Below, piece after piece: positions 43,821-52,094 of a stretch of DNA of 64,000 nucleotides. Position 1 is the stretch's first letter. Every line of letters begins with the position of its first letter. The notes below the pieces were generated by a model, which was given only the letters and a program-made list of their open reading frames with translations, did no database searches and was not told where the DNA came from. Source of the DNA: JANPLN01 sp043757265 (GTDB taxonomy: Bacteria; Bdellovibrionota; Bdellovibrionia; Bdellovibrionales; JAGQZY01); NCBI GenBank assembly GCA_043757265.1, contig JAYUQP010000067.1, forward strand, positions 1 to 64,000, in the 5' to 3' direction. Both the position numbers and the translations under genes were made by a program.

Positions 43821-44979
43821 AAAGTTAATTTTTTATGGCGTCTCCTCGCATCTCGGCGGTGCGGAAAGGTCTCTTCTCGACTTTTTGCTCTTTTACAAAC
43901 GCAGCAACAATCCGCAAGATTTTTTTGTGCTTCTTCCGAAGGAGCCGGGCCCACTTGTAGAAAAATTAAAAATAAACTCGATCCAATACAAAATTTTACC
44001 TTTTCCCCCAGCGTGGACTCAGCTGTCTCGCCAATCGGTCAAATCGCAAATGTATTTTTTCCTCCTAGGCCTCCCTGGATACTTTCTTTATCTTTACCGT
44101 CTGCAAGCGTTTTTAAAAAAAGAAGCGCCATCGTCCATTCACTCTACCGGAATTAAATGTCATATCAGTTTGTGTTTACTAAATTGGCTATTACCCGCGC
44201 ATATCGTAATTCATTTTCGCGATCTTATGGGGGCGCGATCCCTACAAAAGTTTTTCCTATGGTTCAAAGGTAAACCCAATATAACTTGGGTTGCGGCTTC
44301 GCAAGCTATTGCAAATACTTTTCCAAAAATGCCCATCGATATCGTTTATTGTGGTTTTAGCGAAACTCAGTACTTTCCCAGAAAAAATAATTATTTACAT
44401 GATCTGCTTAAGATATCCCGGCAACACAGACTGGTAGGACTGGTCGGGGTTTTTGCTAAGTGGAAAGGGCAAAAAGAGTTTGTCTTAGCCGCCCACCATG
44501 CACTTTCGCAACTGGATGACTGCCACTTTTTACTCATCGGTGGCCAAATTTACGACACTTCCGGTGAAAAGGGATTTACCGAAGGCTTGCACAAACTGGT
44601 GGAGACTTTAAACCGCTCCGACAAGATTCATTTCGTACCTTTTCAAAGCCATCCCGAAGTGGTTTACAATTCCCTGGATTTACTTATTCATTGCTCCATA
44701 GAACCAGAACCTTTCGGACGAGTGATTGTTGAAGGTCTGCTCTGCGAAATACCAATCGTGGCCTCTGCGGCTGGGGGTGCACTAGAAATTATTCGCGATG
44801 AGTCCTACGGACTTGTTCATAAACCGGGTGATTATCACGACTTGGCAGAAAAGATTGTGCGTAGCCTCAAAGACCCCGAGCGAGTACAGAAAGCCAAGAT
44901 CGCAGCTCAAAAGACCCGCAAAGATTATAACTTCGAAGATCGTTTCTCAATTCTCAAAGGAATTATGGAAAGTTATTAG
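43813..44979 (+). CDS. GT4-family glycosyltransferase
   Basis: The protein has 388 residues and the GT-B fold. It begins KKLIFYGVSSHLGGAERSLLDFL. A hydrophobic stretch (about residues 77-96, FFLLGLPGYFLYLYRLQAF) may contact the membrane. The C-terminal lobe shows GLVGVFAKWKGQKEFV and EPEPFGRVIVEGLLCEIPIVASAAGGALEII. The GTG start at 43813 has AGGAG upstream and overlaps the previous stop codon by eight bases. It closes the polysaccharide locus. Confidence 0.88.
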   Translation: MSKKLIFYGVSSHLGGAERSLLDFLLFYKRSNNPQDFFVLLPKEPGPLVEKLKINSIQYKILPFPPAWTQLSRQSVKSQMYFFLLGLPGYFLYLYRLQAFLKKEAPSSIHSTGIKCHISLCLLNWLLPAHIVIHFRDLMGARSLQKFFLWFKGKPNITWVAASQAIANTFPKMPIDIVYCGFSETQYFPRKNNYLHDLLKISRQHRLVGLVGVFAKWKGQKEFVLAAHHALSQLDDCHFLLIGGQIYDTSGEKGFTEGLHKLVETLNRSDKIHFVPFQSHPEVVYNSLDLLIHCSIEPEPFGRVIVEGLLCEIPIVASAAGGALEIIRDESYGLVHKPGDYHDLAEKIVRSLKDPERVQKAKIAAQKTRKDYNFEDRFSILKGIMESY

Positions 44980-45039
44980 GATTTAGTTCATAATAAGCAA
45001 AACACCAACGGACGGTGTGAGAGATGGATATGGAGGTCT

Positions 45040-45792
45040 ATGGTAGGATCAACTGTATTTACAGTTTTTTATCTGTTTATTTCTTTTACCTGCGCCCACC
45101 CGCCCCCCGACTACTACAAAGTCTCACCTGAAAACGAACTCCGCGAAGATTTATTTCGCAGTATCGAAAACCAGCATCTCTCTGTTGGTTACAAAAAAGC
45201 CCGTCAACACCTCTTCGGCCAGCTTTACCTAAAGGGCCTGTCTTACGAAACCTACTCTCTCACCACCACCTACTGCCAAATCGAAATCACCAACAGTGAT
45301 CTTGGCTCTCAGTCGCCCCTTGGACCCTTGCAGATTCCCGACTATCAGGCAGTAAATACCGAACATGCATGGCCGCAAAGTTTTTTTAGCCAGCATTTTT
45401 CAAAAGGCTTACAAAAAGCTGATTTGCATATTCTCTTTCCTGAATTCATGCGCGTAAACTCCCTGCGGAAAAATCACCCCTATGGCATTGTGCAAAGTAA
45501 TCCCAATAGTCCTTGCCCTGGTGCTGCCTTAGGTAAAAATCATTTGGGACGAACGGTTTTTGAACCTCATGACAACGTCAAAGGCAATGTGGCGCGCGCG
45601 CTTTTTTATTTTGCTGTGAGGTACAAGCAAGCTATCGATACGGAACAGGAGGCCACCCTTCGCGAGTGGCATAGCAACGATCCAGTCGACATAGATGAAG
45701 CAACACACAACCATGATATCTATATTATCCAGAATAATCGGAACCCCTTTGTCGACATCCCTACGTGGGTGGAACAAATTAAGGACTTTTAA
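45040..45792 (+). CDS. Secreted endonuclease I family nuclease
   Basis: The protein has 250 residues with a signal peptide (about residues 1-19). It shows the Endonuclease_1 (EndA/NucM) motifs: NTEHAWPQS, with the catalytic His; KADLHILFPEFMRVNSLRKNHPYG; FEPHDNVKGNVARALFYFAVRY, the Mg-binding beta-beta-alpha-metal region; and NNRNPFVDIPTWVEQI near the end. Such enzymes degrade double-stranded DNA outside the cytoplasm. In a predatory or scavenging bacterium this could serve nutrient uptake; that role is inferred. The ATG has TGGAGGTCT upstream. Confidence 0.9.
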   Translation: MVGSTVFTVFYLFISFTCAHPPPDYYKVSPENELREDLFRSIENQHLSVGYKKARQHLFGQLYLKGLSYETYSLTTTYCQIEITNSDLGSQSPLGPLQIPDYQAVNTEHAWPQSFFSQHFSKGLQKADLHILFPEFMRVNSLRKNHPYGIVQSNPNSPCPGAALGKNHLGRTVFEPHDNVKGNVARALFYFAVRYKQAIDTEQEATLREWHSNDPVDIDEATHNHDIYIIQNNRNPFVDIPTWVEQIKDF

Positions 45793-45898
45793 ATCCCTAA
45801 GCAGTGACATTTTAGGGCTAAAAACATCTTCAAATCCTATATATTGATTTTAACATTGCACTCCTCTTTGCATATGGATTTGGAACCTTGGAGGACGT

Positions 45899-46249
45899 AT
45901 GAAAGTATTAATCTTTATCGGACTGGTTGCTTTAACAAGCACTGTCCATGCGAAGACTAGCGAAGTAATGGGCATGATTGCCCGCTGCAGTTGTACAGAG
46001 AGCAACGTTGACGGTGAGCGTGATTTAGGTCGATTCTCGAGCGAAAAATCGTATCGATCAGACCAAGCGGCTCGAAATTCTATCTATGCCCAGTGCTCAA
46101 AGCAGGCGAATGGATTTGTAAGCGTTACGGAATGCCAATATATTAAAGTCATTGATCAAAAAAATGGCAAAAAAATCAAACGTCATGTTGTTAATATCAA
46201 AGACGAAGAAGAAAACAGTCTTCACAATGATCTCATCAGTACTTTGTAA
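45899..46249 (+). CDS. Exported small protein of unknown function
   Basis: The protein has 116 residues with a signal peptide (MKVLIFIGLVALTSTVHA). Four Cys residues in the mature part (ARCSC, YAQC, VTEC) could form two disulfides. The C-terminus is charged. The family is not recognised. GGAGG lies just upstream of the ATG. It may share transcription with the nuclease gene 100 bp upstream, although a weak 6-bp hairpin (CCCTAA/TTAGGG near 45797-45817) lies between them. Confidence 0.65.
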   Translation: MKVLIFIGLVALTSTVHAKTSEVMGMIARCSCTESNVDGERDLGRFSSEKSYRSDQAARNSIYAQCSKQANGFVSVTECQYIKVIDQKNGKKIKRHVVNIKDEEENSLHNDLISTL

Positions 46250-46287
46250 TTCCACGGGAATTAACACATTGTAATTCATTTTTAGGT

Positions 46288-46317
46288 TTGCCAGCTTCTT
46301 TTTGACAGGGCTGGCAA
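46288..46317. repeat. 8-bp inverted repeat around a -35 box
   Basis: TTGCCAGC (46288-46295) is exactly inverted at 46310-46317 and encloses the TTGACA box at 46302. It may be an operator for the small gene at 46338 or part of a weak terminator for the exported protein upstream. Confidence 0.45.
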
Positions 46318-46330
46318 GATATCCTAATCT
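46302..46330 (+). promoter_or_regulatory. Consensus sigma-70 promoter for a leaderless small gene
   Basis: A perfect TTGACA (46302-46307) is followed by a 17-base spacer and TAATCT (46325-46330). The ATG at 46338 begins seven bases after the -10 box, at the expected transcription start, and no ribosome binding site exists. Confidence 0.72.
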
Positions 46331-46337
46331 CTCACCC

Positions 46338-46583
46338 ATGGTCGAACGTATCCAAAATCTAGATGATCTCAAAGTCGCAATCCAGTCCATCATCGTAAAA
46401 GACTATGGCGATTTCAAACGCAAACTCGTTCTCTACATCACTCGATTTCAAGAGACCAGATCCTTTACTGCCGATCAAAAAACGAAATTTAATCTTATGA
46501 TCCATCGGATTCAGTTTCACCCGATCATGGACATCGAGTCCACTCGCAGCTGGACTCTCGATCAACTCAATCAGCTTCACTAA
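46338..46583 (+). CDS. Small soluble protein, leaderless gene
   Basis: The 81-residue protein is mixed polar and hydrophobic, without signal peptide or Cys, and looks largely helical. It is not recognised. The start is fixed by the promoter at 46302-46330: an in-frame TTG at 46302 is inside the -35 box. Its TAA directly abuts the TAG of the convergent DsbA-like gene, with no base between. Confidence 0.6.
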   Translation: MVERIQNLDDLKVAIQSIIVKDYGDFKRKLVLYITRFQETRSFTADQKTKFNLMIHRIQFHPIMDIESTRSWTLDQLNQLH

Positions 46584-47309
46584 CTATTTTTTCAAAACAC
46601 GCTCGATCACAGCGGATAGCTGTTGAAAGCTTGGAGCGCCTTCCATGGCAACACCATTGACCATGTACATGGGTGTGCCTTGGAATCCTAAACGTTGGTG
46701 CTCGTCCATGTCTTCAGCGAGGCGTTTTGCCACAACACCTTTAGCAAGTTCCTTTTGCACGACGGCTTTTTTAATTCCAAGGCCTTGTGCCATTTTCCAA
46801 ACCTTGTCGTCACTGCCCCACTGCCCGAGCGTATCATACGCCTTGTTGTAGAACTGCTTTGCTAAACTCTTATCAACGATCAGCATGGATTCGTAAATTT
46901 CTGCAGTTAGTGGTGCTTGTGGGTGCATCGGAAGAGGAATGTTTTTATGAATCACTTTGATTTTTCCTGCGTATTTTTTCTTGATCTCTTCTAACGTCAG
47001 GTATCCCATGCGGCAGGCAGGACACTGAAAATCCGCATATTTTACTATTGTGACTGGAGCTGCCGCCTCGCCAAAAATCAAGCGTGCGTTATCTACAATC
47101 ACGGGGCGTGGATTTTTTAAATCTTTTTCCAACTGGGCATCCCGCTCGCCTGCCATAGATTGCATCTCTGACTTTTGCGCAGCCTCTGCCGTATCGCGAA
47201 GCGCTTGCATAAATTTTTGCGGGTTTGCTTTCATCGCACTATATAAACTCTCTTCGTTAAAACTCGAACAGCCAGTAAGAACCAACATCAAACTTAAAAT
47301 CTTTTTCAC
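46584..47309 (-). CDS. DsbA-like thioredoxin-fold lipoprotein
   Basis: The protein has 241 residues. The signal peptide ends in a lipobox (LVLTGCSS), so it is a lipoprotein. A helical linker (residues 20-75) is followed by a DsbA/Com1-like domain. The active site is FQCPACRMGYL, the usual CxxC, and the cis-Pro is in GFQGTPMYMVNG. It would oxidise or reshuffle disulfides in the periplasm. The start is a GTG with GGAG upstream. It is convergent with the small gene at 46338. Confidence 0.88.
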   Translation of the reverse strand: MKKILSLMLVLTGCSSFNEESLYSAMKANPQKFMQALRDTAEAAQKSEMQSMAGERDAQLEKDLKNPRPVIVDNARLIFGEAAAPVTIVKYADFQCPACRMGYLTLEEIKKKYAGKIKVIHKNIPLPMHPQAPLTAEIYESMLIVDKSLAKQFYNKAYDTLGQWGSDDKVWKMAQGLGIKKAVVQKELAKGVVAKRLAEDMDEHQRLGFQGTPMYMVNGVAMEGAPSFQQLSAVIERVLKK

Positions 47310-47352
47310 ATTTTCTCCTTTTAAATGTCACAACAGATTGTCGGGTTATTTC

Positions 47353-48375
47353 TTAAATAAAAATACCTAGGCCCCTGGCCATACTCACCCAGCGGTGATC
47401 TTTGCCGACCAAGCGCGGAGGTCCCATGACCACCTGAAGAGGCGCACTGGTCACCCGTCCATCGCGATACACCACTGCCGAGCCCCAACCTTTTTTGAGC
47501 GCAAGCTCTGCAGCCTTCAGCCCCATGGCCGTGGTCAAAAAGCGATCGGTGGTGGTTGGCGTTCGGCTGCGCTGAAGATGACCAAGCACTACACTTCGCG
47601 ATTCCCACTTTACAGTTTTTTCAATCCAGCGACTGAGTTTGTGTCCTATTCCGTAGTCACCGACGACGTCAGAGACGCCACTTTTATCTTTTTTTCGCTT
47701 CACCGAATCGGTGATGAGTACGCCTTCCGACGCCACGATCACCATTCCGCGCACTTCGTTTTTTCGCTGATTTAAAAACGCGGTAAATTTTTTGCTGTTA
47801 AACGCAATCTCAGGAATAAAAATCGCATCGGCATAGGAGGCGATACCTCCGCCAATGGCGAGCCACCCCGCCGTCCTTCCCATAACCTCAACTACAATCA
47901 CGCGCCGGTGAGCGAGAGCTGTGGCCCGCAGCGAATCGGCGGCATCACAAATCACTGAGCATGCAGTGTCGTAACCAAAGGTGGCGTCGGTGCCTGAGAG
48001 ATCATTGTCGATAGTTTTCGGCACACCAATAATTTTGACCTGATCTTTAACTGGCTCCAAACAACGAAACGTTCCATCGCCACCTGCCACAATCAATCCA
48101 TCAAGCTTAAGCTCTTTGTATTTTTTTAAAAATTCTTTTTCGCGACCTTGAATGCCCGAGCGGTTTGATGTTCCGATAAAGGTTCCGGCTTGCGAATGAA
48201 TTCCCAAAATATTTTGCGAGTTGATCTTAATGGTATTTTTGCCAAACACGCCTTCGAAGCCGTCGCAAATACCAAAAACTTCGCAATTGTTATGTAACAA
48301 AGCACGGCTCGTGGCTTCGATGATTCCGTTCAATCCAGGGGCATCTCCCCCGCCAGTTAATAATCCAATTCGCAT
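47353..48375 (-). CDS. pfkA: 6-phosphofructokinase
   Basis: The protein has 340 residues. The N-terminal GLLTGGGDAPGLNG binds the phosphoryl donor. GGDGT has Gly at the position that marks ATP use in this superfamily, whereas PPi enzymes have Asp. The catalytic motif reads PKTIDND, the Lys form otherwise common in PPi-type and mixed clades, instead of PGTIDND. MGRTAGWLA and LGHLQRSRTPTTTDR bind fructose-6-phosphate. It catalyses the committed step of glycolysis. AGAGGGGA lies before the ATG. Confidence 0.9.
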   Translation of the reverse strand: MRIGLLTGGGDAPGLNGIIEATSRALLHNNCEVFGICDGFEGVFGKNTIKINSQNILGIHSQAGTFIGTSNRSGIQGREKEFLKKYKELKLDGLIVAGGDGTFRCLEPVKDQVKIIGVPKTIDNDLSGTDATFGYDTACSVICDAADSLRATALAHRRVIVVEVMGRTAGWLAIGGGIASYADAIFIPEIAFNSKKFTAFLNQRKNEVRGMVIVASEGVLITDSVKRKKDKSGVSDVVGDYGIGHKLSRWIEKTVKWESRSVVLGHLQRSRTPTTTDRFLTTAMGLKAAELALKKGWGSAVVYRDGRVTSAPLQVVMGPPRLVGKDHRWVSMARGLGIFI

Positions 48376-48455
48376 CGTATTCCCCTCTTCGCCGCCGTCG
48401 GCATTTGATCAAACTGAACATCTGATCAAATTGAACATTTAATCGCATTGAACAT

Positions 48456-48704
48456 CTAGTTGCATTGAATGAGCAGTGAAAATTCCCGATACCGCCCCTC
48501 AGGTCCGCCGGTTTTCATGGTTTGGTTGTCGTTTATCAGTTTATACCCGCGACCCTCGCAGCGCTTCTGCGCCCGAGCGTAGCACTGCTGCCAAACGTAC
48601 TTGCAAATAATAGTGTATCGCGCTCCCTCGCGCGGATGCTTATCACTCGAAGACGACAAGCACGCACTTACCAACAGAAACAACAGCAGTCCGTATATTC
48701 TCAC
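48456..48704 (-). CDS. Small cysteine-containing lipoprotein
   Basis: The protein has 82 residues. A lipobox (LLFLLVSAC) lies at residues 7-15, and three or four further Cys are in the mature part (IICKYVWQQCYARAQKRCEGRGY, and the C-terminal QCN). The spacing resembles small periplasmic lipoproteins with a (K/C)-C-x-GY-x-(L/V) core, but I assign no function. The start is a GTG without a strong ribosome binding site. Confidence 0.65.
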   Translation of the reverse strand: MRIYGLLLFLLVSACLSSSSDKHPREGARYTIICKYVWQQCYARAQKRCEGRGYKLINDNQTMKTGGPEGRYREFSLLIQCN

Positions 48705-48775
48705 TGTCTTATCTTACGAGCTGCGTGCCACACAAACATTCTGAACCGCGTTAGGACGTTCGTCCGCTCCCAGTG

Positions 48776-48850
48776 GGTGTAACTGCAACCGGTGCAGCTA
48801 GCTTGACCATGAGTAGCTGCAGCCGTTGCAGCTACCAGCGGGTGTAGCTG
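48776..48850. repeat. Cluster of palindromic TAGCTGCA units
   Basis: Related units of about 25 bp follow one another. The first two are themselves near-palindromes: TGCAACCGGTGCA (48783-48795) and AGCTGCAGCCGTTGCAGCT (48816-48834). A third, shorter unit (GTGTAGCTGGCT) overlaps the 3' end of the ABC permease gene. The cluster can fold into successive hairpins and may end that transcript. Confidence 0.6.
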
Positions 48851-49623
48851 GCTCGGGACAGTGTGCGATGGGCGATGGTGTAAAATAAAATCAATGATCC
48901 GACCGACACCCACATTGCGGTTGTCACATCCACATCACTGATGCCGAGCATTCCGTAGCGGACGCCGTTGATAAAATAGCATAGTGGATTTAGGCGTGAG
49001 ATCACTTTCCAAAAAGGATGTAGCCCTTCAATGGAGAAAAACACCCCGCCCAAATAAATAAGTGGTAATAAAATAAACGAGTTTACTGCGCTCAGTTGGT
49101 CAAAAGTTCGCGCCCAAAATGCCACAGTGACGCCGAAGAGCGAAAAGCTTGCCCCGCCAATGAATAAAAAAAGCAGCAGCGAAAAAGGCGCAGCAATAGG
49201 TAGCCATTCGCCATTCATAAAAAAATAAAATGCTTCACCGGTTAAAAAAGTGACGATTCCCACAACCAACCCGCGCGTCAGCCCGCCTAAGGCCAAAGCT
49301 GCCAAGATGTCTGATTCTCGAAGCGGAGAAATTTTCCAGTCTTCTAAATCTCCGCTAAATTTTCCAGAAACAATAGAGCTCGACGAGTTTTGAAACGCAT
49401 TGTTCAGCACAGACATCATCACCAAGCCAGGAATTAAAAAGGCCAGATAGGAAACGTTATGCCCAAGCTCGATGTTTTCCCCAAGCGAAACTCCAAATAT
49501 TAAAAGGTATAAACCCGAACTGACAAGAGGCGAAAACACCGTTTGCACCGATACCTTCATAAAACGCTTTAACTCGCGCACATAAAGTGTCGTAAAAGGT
49601 GTCCAGCGGCTGCTGCTGTTCAT
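48832..49623 (-). CDS. ABC-2 type transporter permease
   Basis: The protein has 263 residues with six hydrophobic helices. It carries the ABC-2 features LVMMSVLNNAFQNSSSSIVSGKFSG near the second helix and the late LPLIYLGGVFFSIEGLHPFWKVISRLNPLCYFINGVRYGMLG, typical of NodJ/DrrB-like exporters. It forms the membrane part of an exporter with the ATPase encoded upstream, whose stop it overlaps by four bases. Substrate is unknown; this family handles lipids, drugs and glycans. Confidence 0.88.
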   Translation of the reverse strand: MNSSSRWTPFTTLYVRELKRFMKVSVQTVFSPLVSSGLYLLIFGVSLGENIELGHNVSYLAFLIPGLVMMSVLNNAFQNSSSSIVSGKFSGDLEDWKISPLRESDILAALALGGLTRGLVVGIVTFLTGEAFYFFMNGEWLPIAAPFSLLLFLFIGGASFSLFGVTVAFWARTFDQLSAVNSFILLPLIYLGGVFFSIEGLHPFWKVISRLNPLCYFINGVRYGMLGISDVDVTTAMWVSVGSLILFYTIAHRTLSRASYTRW

Positions 49624-50516
49624 ACTGTCCCCAGTACATGTCGAAAGGCGTCTTCTAAAGATCCTTCTTCGATTTTCACATCCAGAACAGCTGACGTATT
49701 TAAGCCCAGTTCATCTAAAAGCTCACCAATTCCTTTTTCGGGGGAAACTAAAAACTCCCAGGTATTATCGCTCACTCCCACCATTTGCGGATGTTGGAGC
49801 GTTCCACTCGTTCGAAGTTTTAAAAAGACTTTCCGTTTGGTCATTTTTTGCACAAGTTGCTTGGTGGGGCCTTCGGTGAGTAGCTTTCCTTTTTGCAAAA
49901 TACCCACGCGATCGCAAAGCTCTTCGGCCTCTTCAAGGTAGTGCGTGGTGAGCAAAATCGAGATTCCTTGTTTTTTAAGCTCCAAAACAAAATTCCACAG
50001 CGAGAGGCGAAGTTCGATATCCACCCCGGCAGTGGGCTCGTCGAGCAGAAGAATTTTTGGGTCGTGCACAAGTGCTTTTGCAATCAACAGGCGTCGTTTC
50101 ATCCCGCCGCTCAACGCTTTTACTTTTTTGTTTTTGTGTTCCCAAAGACCTAATCGGTTTAATAAGAACTCAATTTTTTCTTTGTTTTTACTTTTTCCAA
50201 AATAGCCTGATTGGAATTCCAAAATTTCGTAAACATTAAAGTAACCATGATTGATCACCTCCTGCGGCACAAACCCAATATGGCGTTTCGCTTCGAGCGG
50301 ATCTCGGTGCGGACTTTTTCCAAAAAGTAAAATTTCGCCCGACGTTGGCTCCTGCAAGGTGACAATGCACGAGATGATGGATGTTTTTCCAGCTCCATTG
50401 GGACCAAGGAGGCCGTAGATTTCGCCAGCTTTCATTTCGAAGGAAACATCATCGACGGCCGTAAATTTGCCGTAATTTTTTTTGAGATTTTGGATTGAAA
50501 GTGGAGACGAAGACAT
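49620..50516 (-). CDS. ABC transporter ATP-binding protein
   Basis: The protein has 298 residues. Walker A is GPNGAGKTS, the Q-loop is GFVPQEV, the signature is LSGGMKRRLLIAKAL, Walker B is ILLLDEPTAGVD and the switch His is in LLTTHYLEEAEELCDRVGIL. The C-terminal 75 residues form the extra domain seen in DrrA/NodI-type exporters. GGAG precedes the ATG. It is coupled to the permease gene. Confidence 0.92.
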   Translation of the reverse strand: MSSSPLSIQNLKKNYGKFTAVDDVSFEMKAGEIYGLLGPNGAGKTSIISCIVTLQEPTSGEILLFGKSPHRDPLEAKRHIGFVPQEVINHGYFNVYEILEFQSGYFGKSKNKEKIEFLLNRLGLWEHKNKKVKALSGGMKRRLLIAKALVHDPKILLLDEPTAGVDIELRLSLWNFVLELKKQGISILLTTHYLEEAEELCDRVGILQKGKLLTEGPTKQLVQKMTKRKVFLKLRTSGTLQHPQMVGVSDNTWEFLVSPEKGIGELLDELGLNTSAVLDVKIEEGSLEDAFRHVLGTV

Positions 50517-50554
50517 ATCTCCACAATCTATACATTTAATTGATAGACGCCAAC

Positions 50555-52042
50555 CTACAATGGGTGGCCGGCATCGATTTTCTGGATGGCGTCGTAAATG
50601 TTTTGCGTTTCGCTGGCGTTAAATTTGGCAGCATAGCCATGCAGTTTTCGTAATACAGGGAGCAAGTGCGACCAAGCATCAAAATTGGGGTTTGTGGTTG
50701 CACGGTCAATCAGTTGCGCCAGTGATTGCTTTTGCATCGAACTTAAACCACCCTGGCTCCAAGCCAAAGCAAGACCTGTTGCAAAGGGTTCCATGCTTCC
50801 GTCGTTTTGCAGCGATGCCAACAACGTTTGCGCCTCCTGCACTCGATCCAACATCACTAGGCTTTGTGCCAACATGTAACGATATGTGGCGGGCGGAGTG
50901 TTCATTTGCGAAATCAAGTCTACAACTTTACTATGCATCTTCTCGCCCTGATAAAACTGAAGAAGGCTTTGGCAATTTGCAATTCGGCACATTTCTGTAA
51001 AAATTGTTTCAGCATCTTGCAGACGACGGTCGCGCATGAGGCTAAATCCAAAAAGTTCTAAATTGTGCGCGTAGTGCCACATTTCAGACTGATCTGGGGT
51101 GTAGCTCGAAAGCGGAGCACCCTCAACTTTTACATTCGCACAGAGTGGATCTTGCACACGAAACACCGCTTGGTGAATGCAATGAGCCTTTAAAAAGTGT
51201 GTGCTTGCCTCACTCCACCCGCCCACCATAGGAAGCACGTGGCCCAGCATGTGCACATTGTGTGGCGCATTTGGCGTGAGAACCACCAGTCTGCGCGCAA
51301 AGTCCACAGCGACTTGATACTGCCCCGCATTTTCGTTGTTGTGTACAAGGTAGTGAATGATGCCAGAGTGCTCAGGAAAACGCTGAACGCCTTCATCGAG
51401 CAATGCAGAATCGCCCAAGTCCCATCCCGCCATGGCGAAAGCCTCGGGATCGTTGTACTGACTGATCAAAATACTAAGAGCTTCCCATAGCTGATTCCCT
51501 GCATTGGGGCCTTTAAAACTTTTTGACGTCATTGAAATCAATGGCTGAGCCTGAATGCCATATTGTGCCTGGTACAGCAGTTGAAAAACATCAACCCACA
51601 AGCGATCCTGTTCGTTATCGCGAACATCTACAGCTACTGACTGAGCTTTGTTCAGCAAATTAGCTAAAACCGTTGGCAATTTTGATTGATCGCGATTCAG
51701 CATGGTGAATGCTTGCGCCAAACCTACATAGGCGCGGGCCATTTTTGGATCGCGGTCGATGGCTTCGTAAAATGAACGGACCGCATCTTCCCACTGAAAC
51801 GCATGATTGAGAGCAATTCCCTGTTTTGTGTATTGTAAAGCCAGTTCCTGATCCTGACCTGCCGGGAGTGAAGACACCATAGCTATGTCTTTGTACAAGC
51901 CGACGCCAGGTAGAATCTCGATGGCCGAAGTCAGATATTCTTCAGAAACACTGCCCACTGAACCAAGCTGATGCTTGCCGTCGGCATGCGCCTGCGCGTT
52001 GATGCAAAAAATGAAAAAGACCGATAGTATAAACTTTAGCAT
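50555..52042 (-). CDS. Exported TPR-repeat protein
   Basis: The protein has 495 residues with a signal peptide (MLKFILSVFFIFCINAQAHA). Several tetratricopeptide-like repeats are visible, most clearly AFQWEDAVRSFYEAIDRDPKMARAYVGLAQAF near residues 80-112, AGQYQVAVDFARRLVVLTPNAPHN near 240, and RLQDAETIFTEM near 340. TPR proteins act as protein-binding scaffolds in the periplasm. The layout of about 500 residues with HVLPMVGGWSEA and HYAHNLELFGFSLM resembles a conserved exported TPR family, but I cannot name it. The gene is divergent from the Y-family polymerase and has GGGGG before the ATG. Confidence 0.78.
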   Translation of the reverse strand: MLKFILSVFFIFCINAQAHADGKHQLGSVGSVSEEYLTSAIEILPGVGLYKDIAMVSSLPAGQDQELALQYTKQGIALNHAFQWEDAVRSFYEAIDRDPKMARAYVGLAQAFTMLNRDQSKLPTVLANLLNKAQSVAVDVRDNEQDRLWVDVFQLLYQAQYGIQAQPLISMTSKSFKGPNAGNQLWEALSILISQYNDPEAFAMAGWDLGDSALLDEGVQRFPEHSGIIHYLVHNNENAGQYQVAVDFARRLVVLTPNAPHNVHMLGHVLPMVGGWSEASTHFLKAHCIHQAVFRVQDPLCANVKVEGAPLSSYTPDQSEMWHYAHNLELFGFSLMRDRRLQDAETIFTEMCRIANCQSLLQFYQGEKMHSKVVDLISQMNTPPATYRYMLAQSLVMLDRVQEAQTLLASLQNDGSMEPFATGLALAWSQGGLSSMQKQSLAQLIDRATTNPNFDAWSHLLPVLRKLHGYAAKFNASETQNIYDAIQKIDAGHPL

Positions 52043-52094
52043 GGAAACCCCCGTATTAATTTTTTACGAATGAGCTGATGATCTAACTGGTTTT

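Noticed and set aside
45795..45817. Terminator after the endonuclease gene
   Set aside because: The stem is only six base pairs with a long loop and no T tract.
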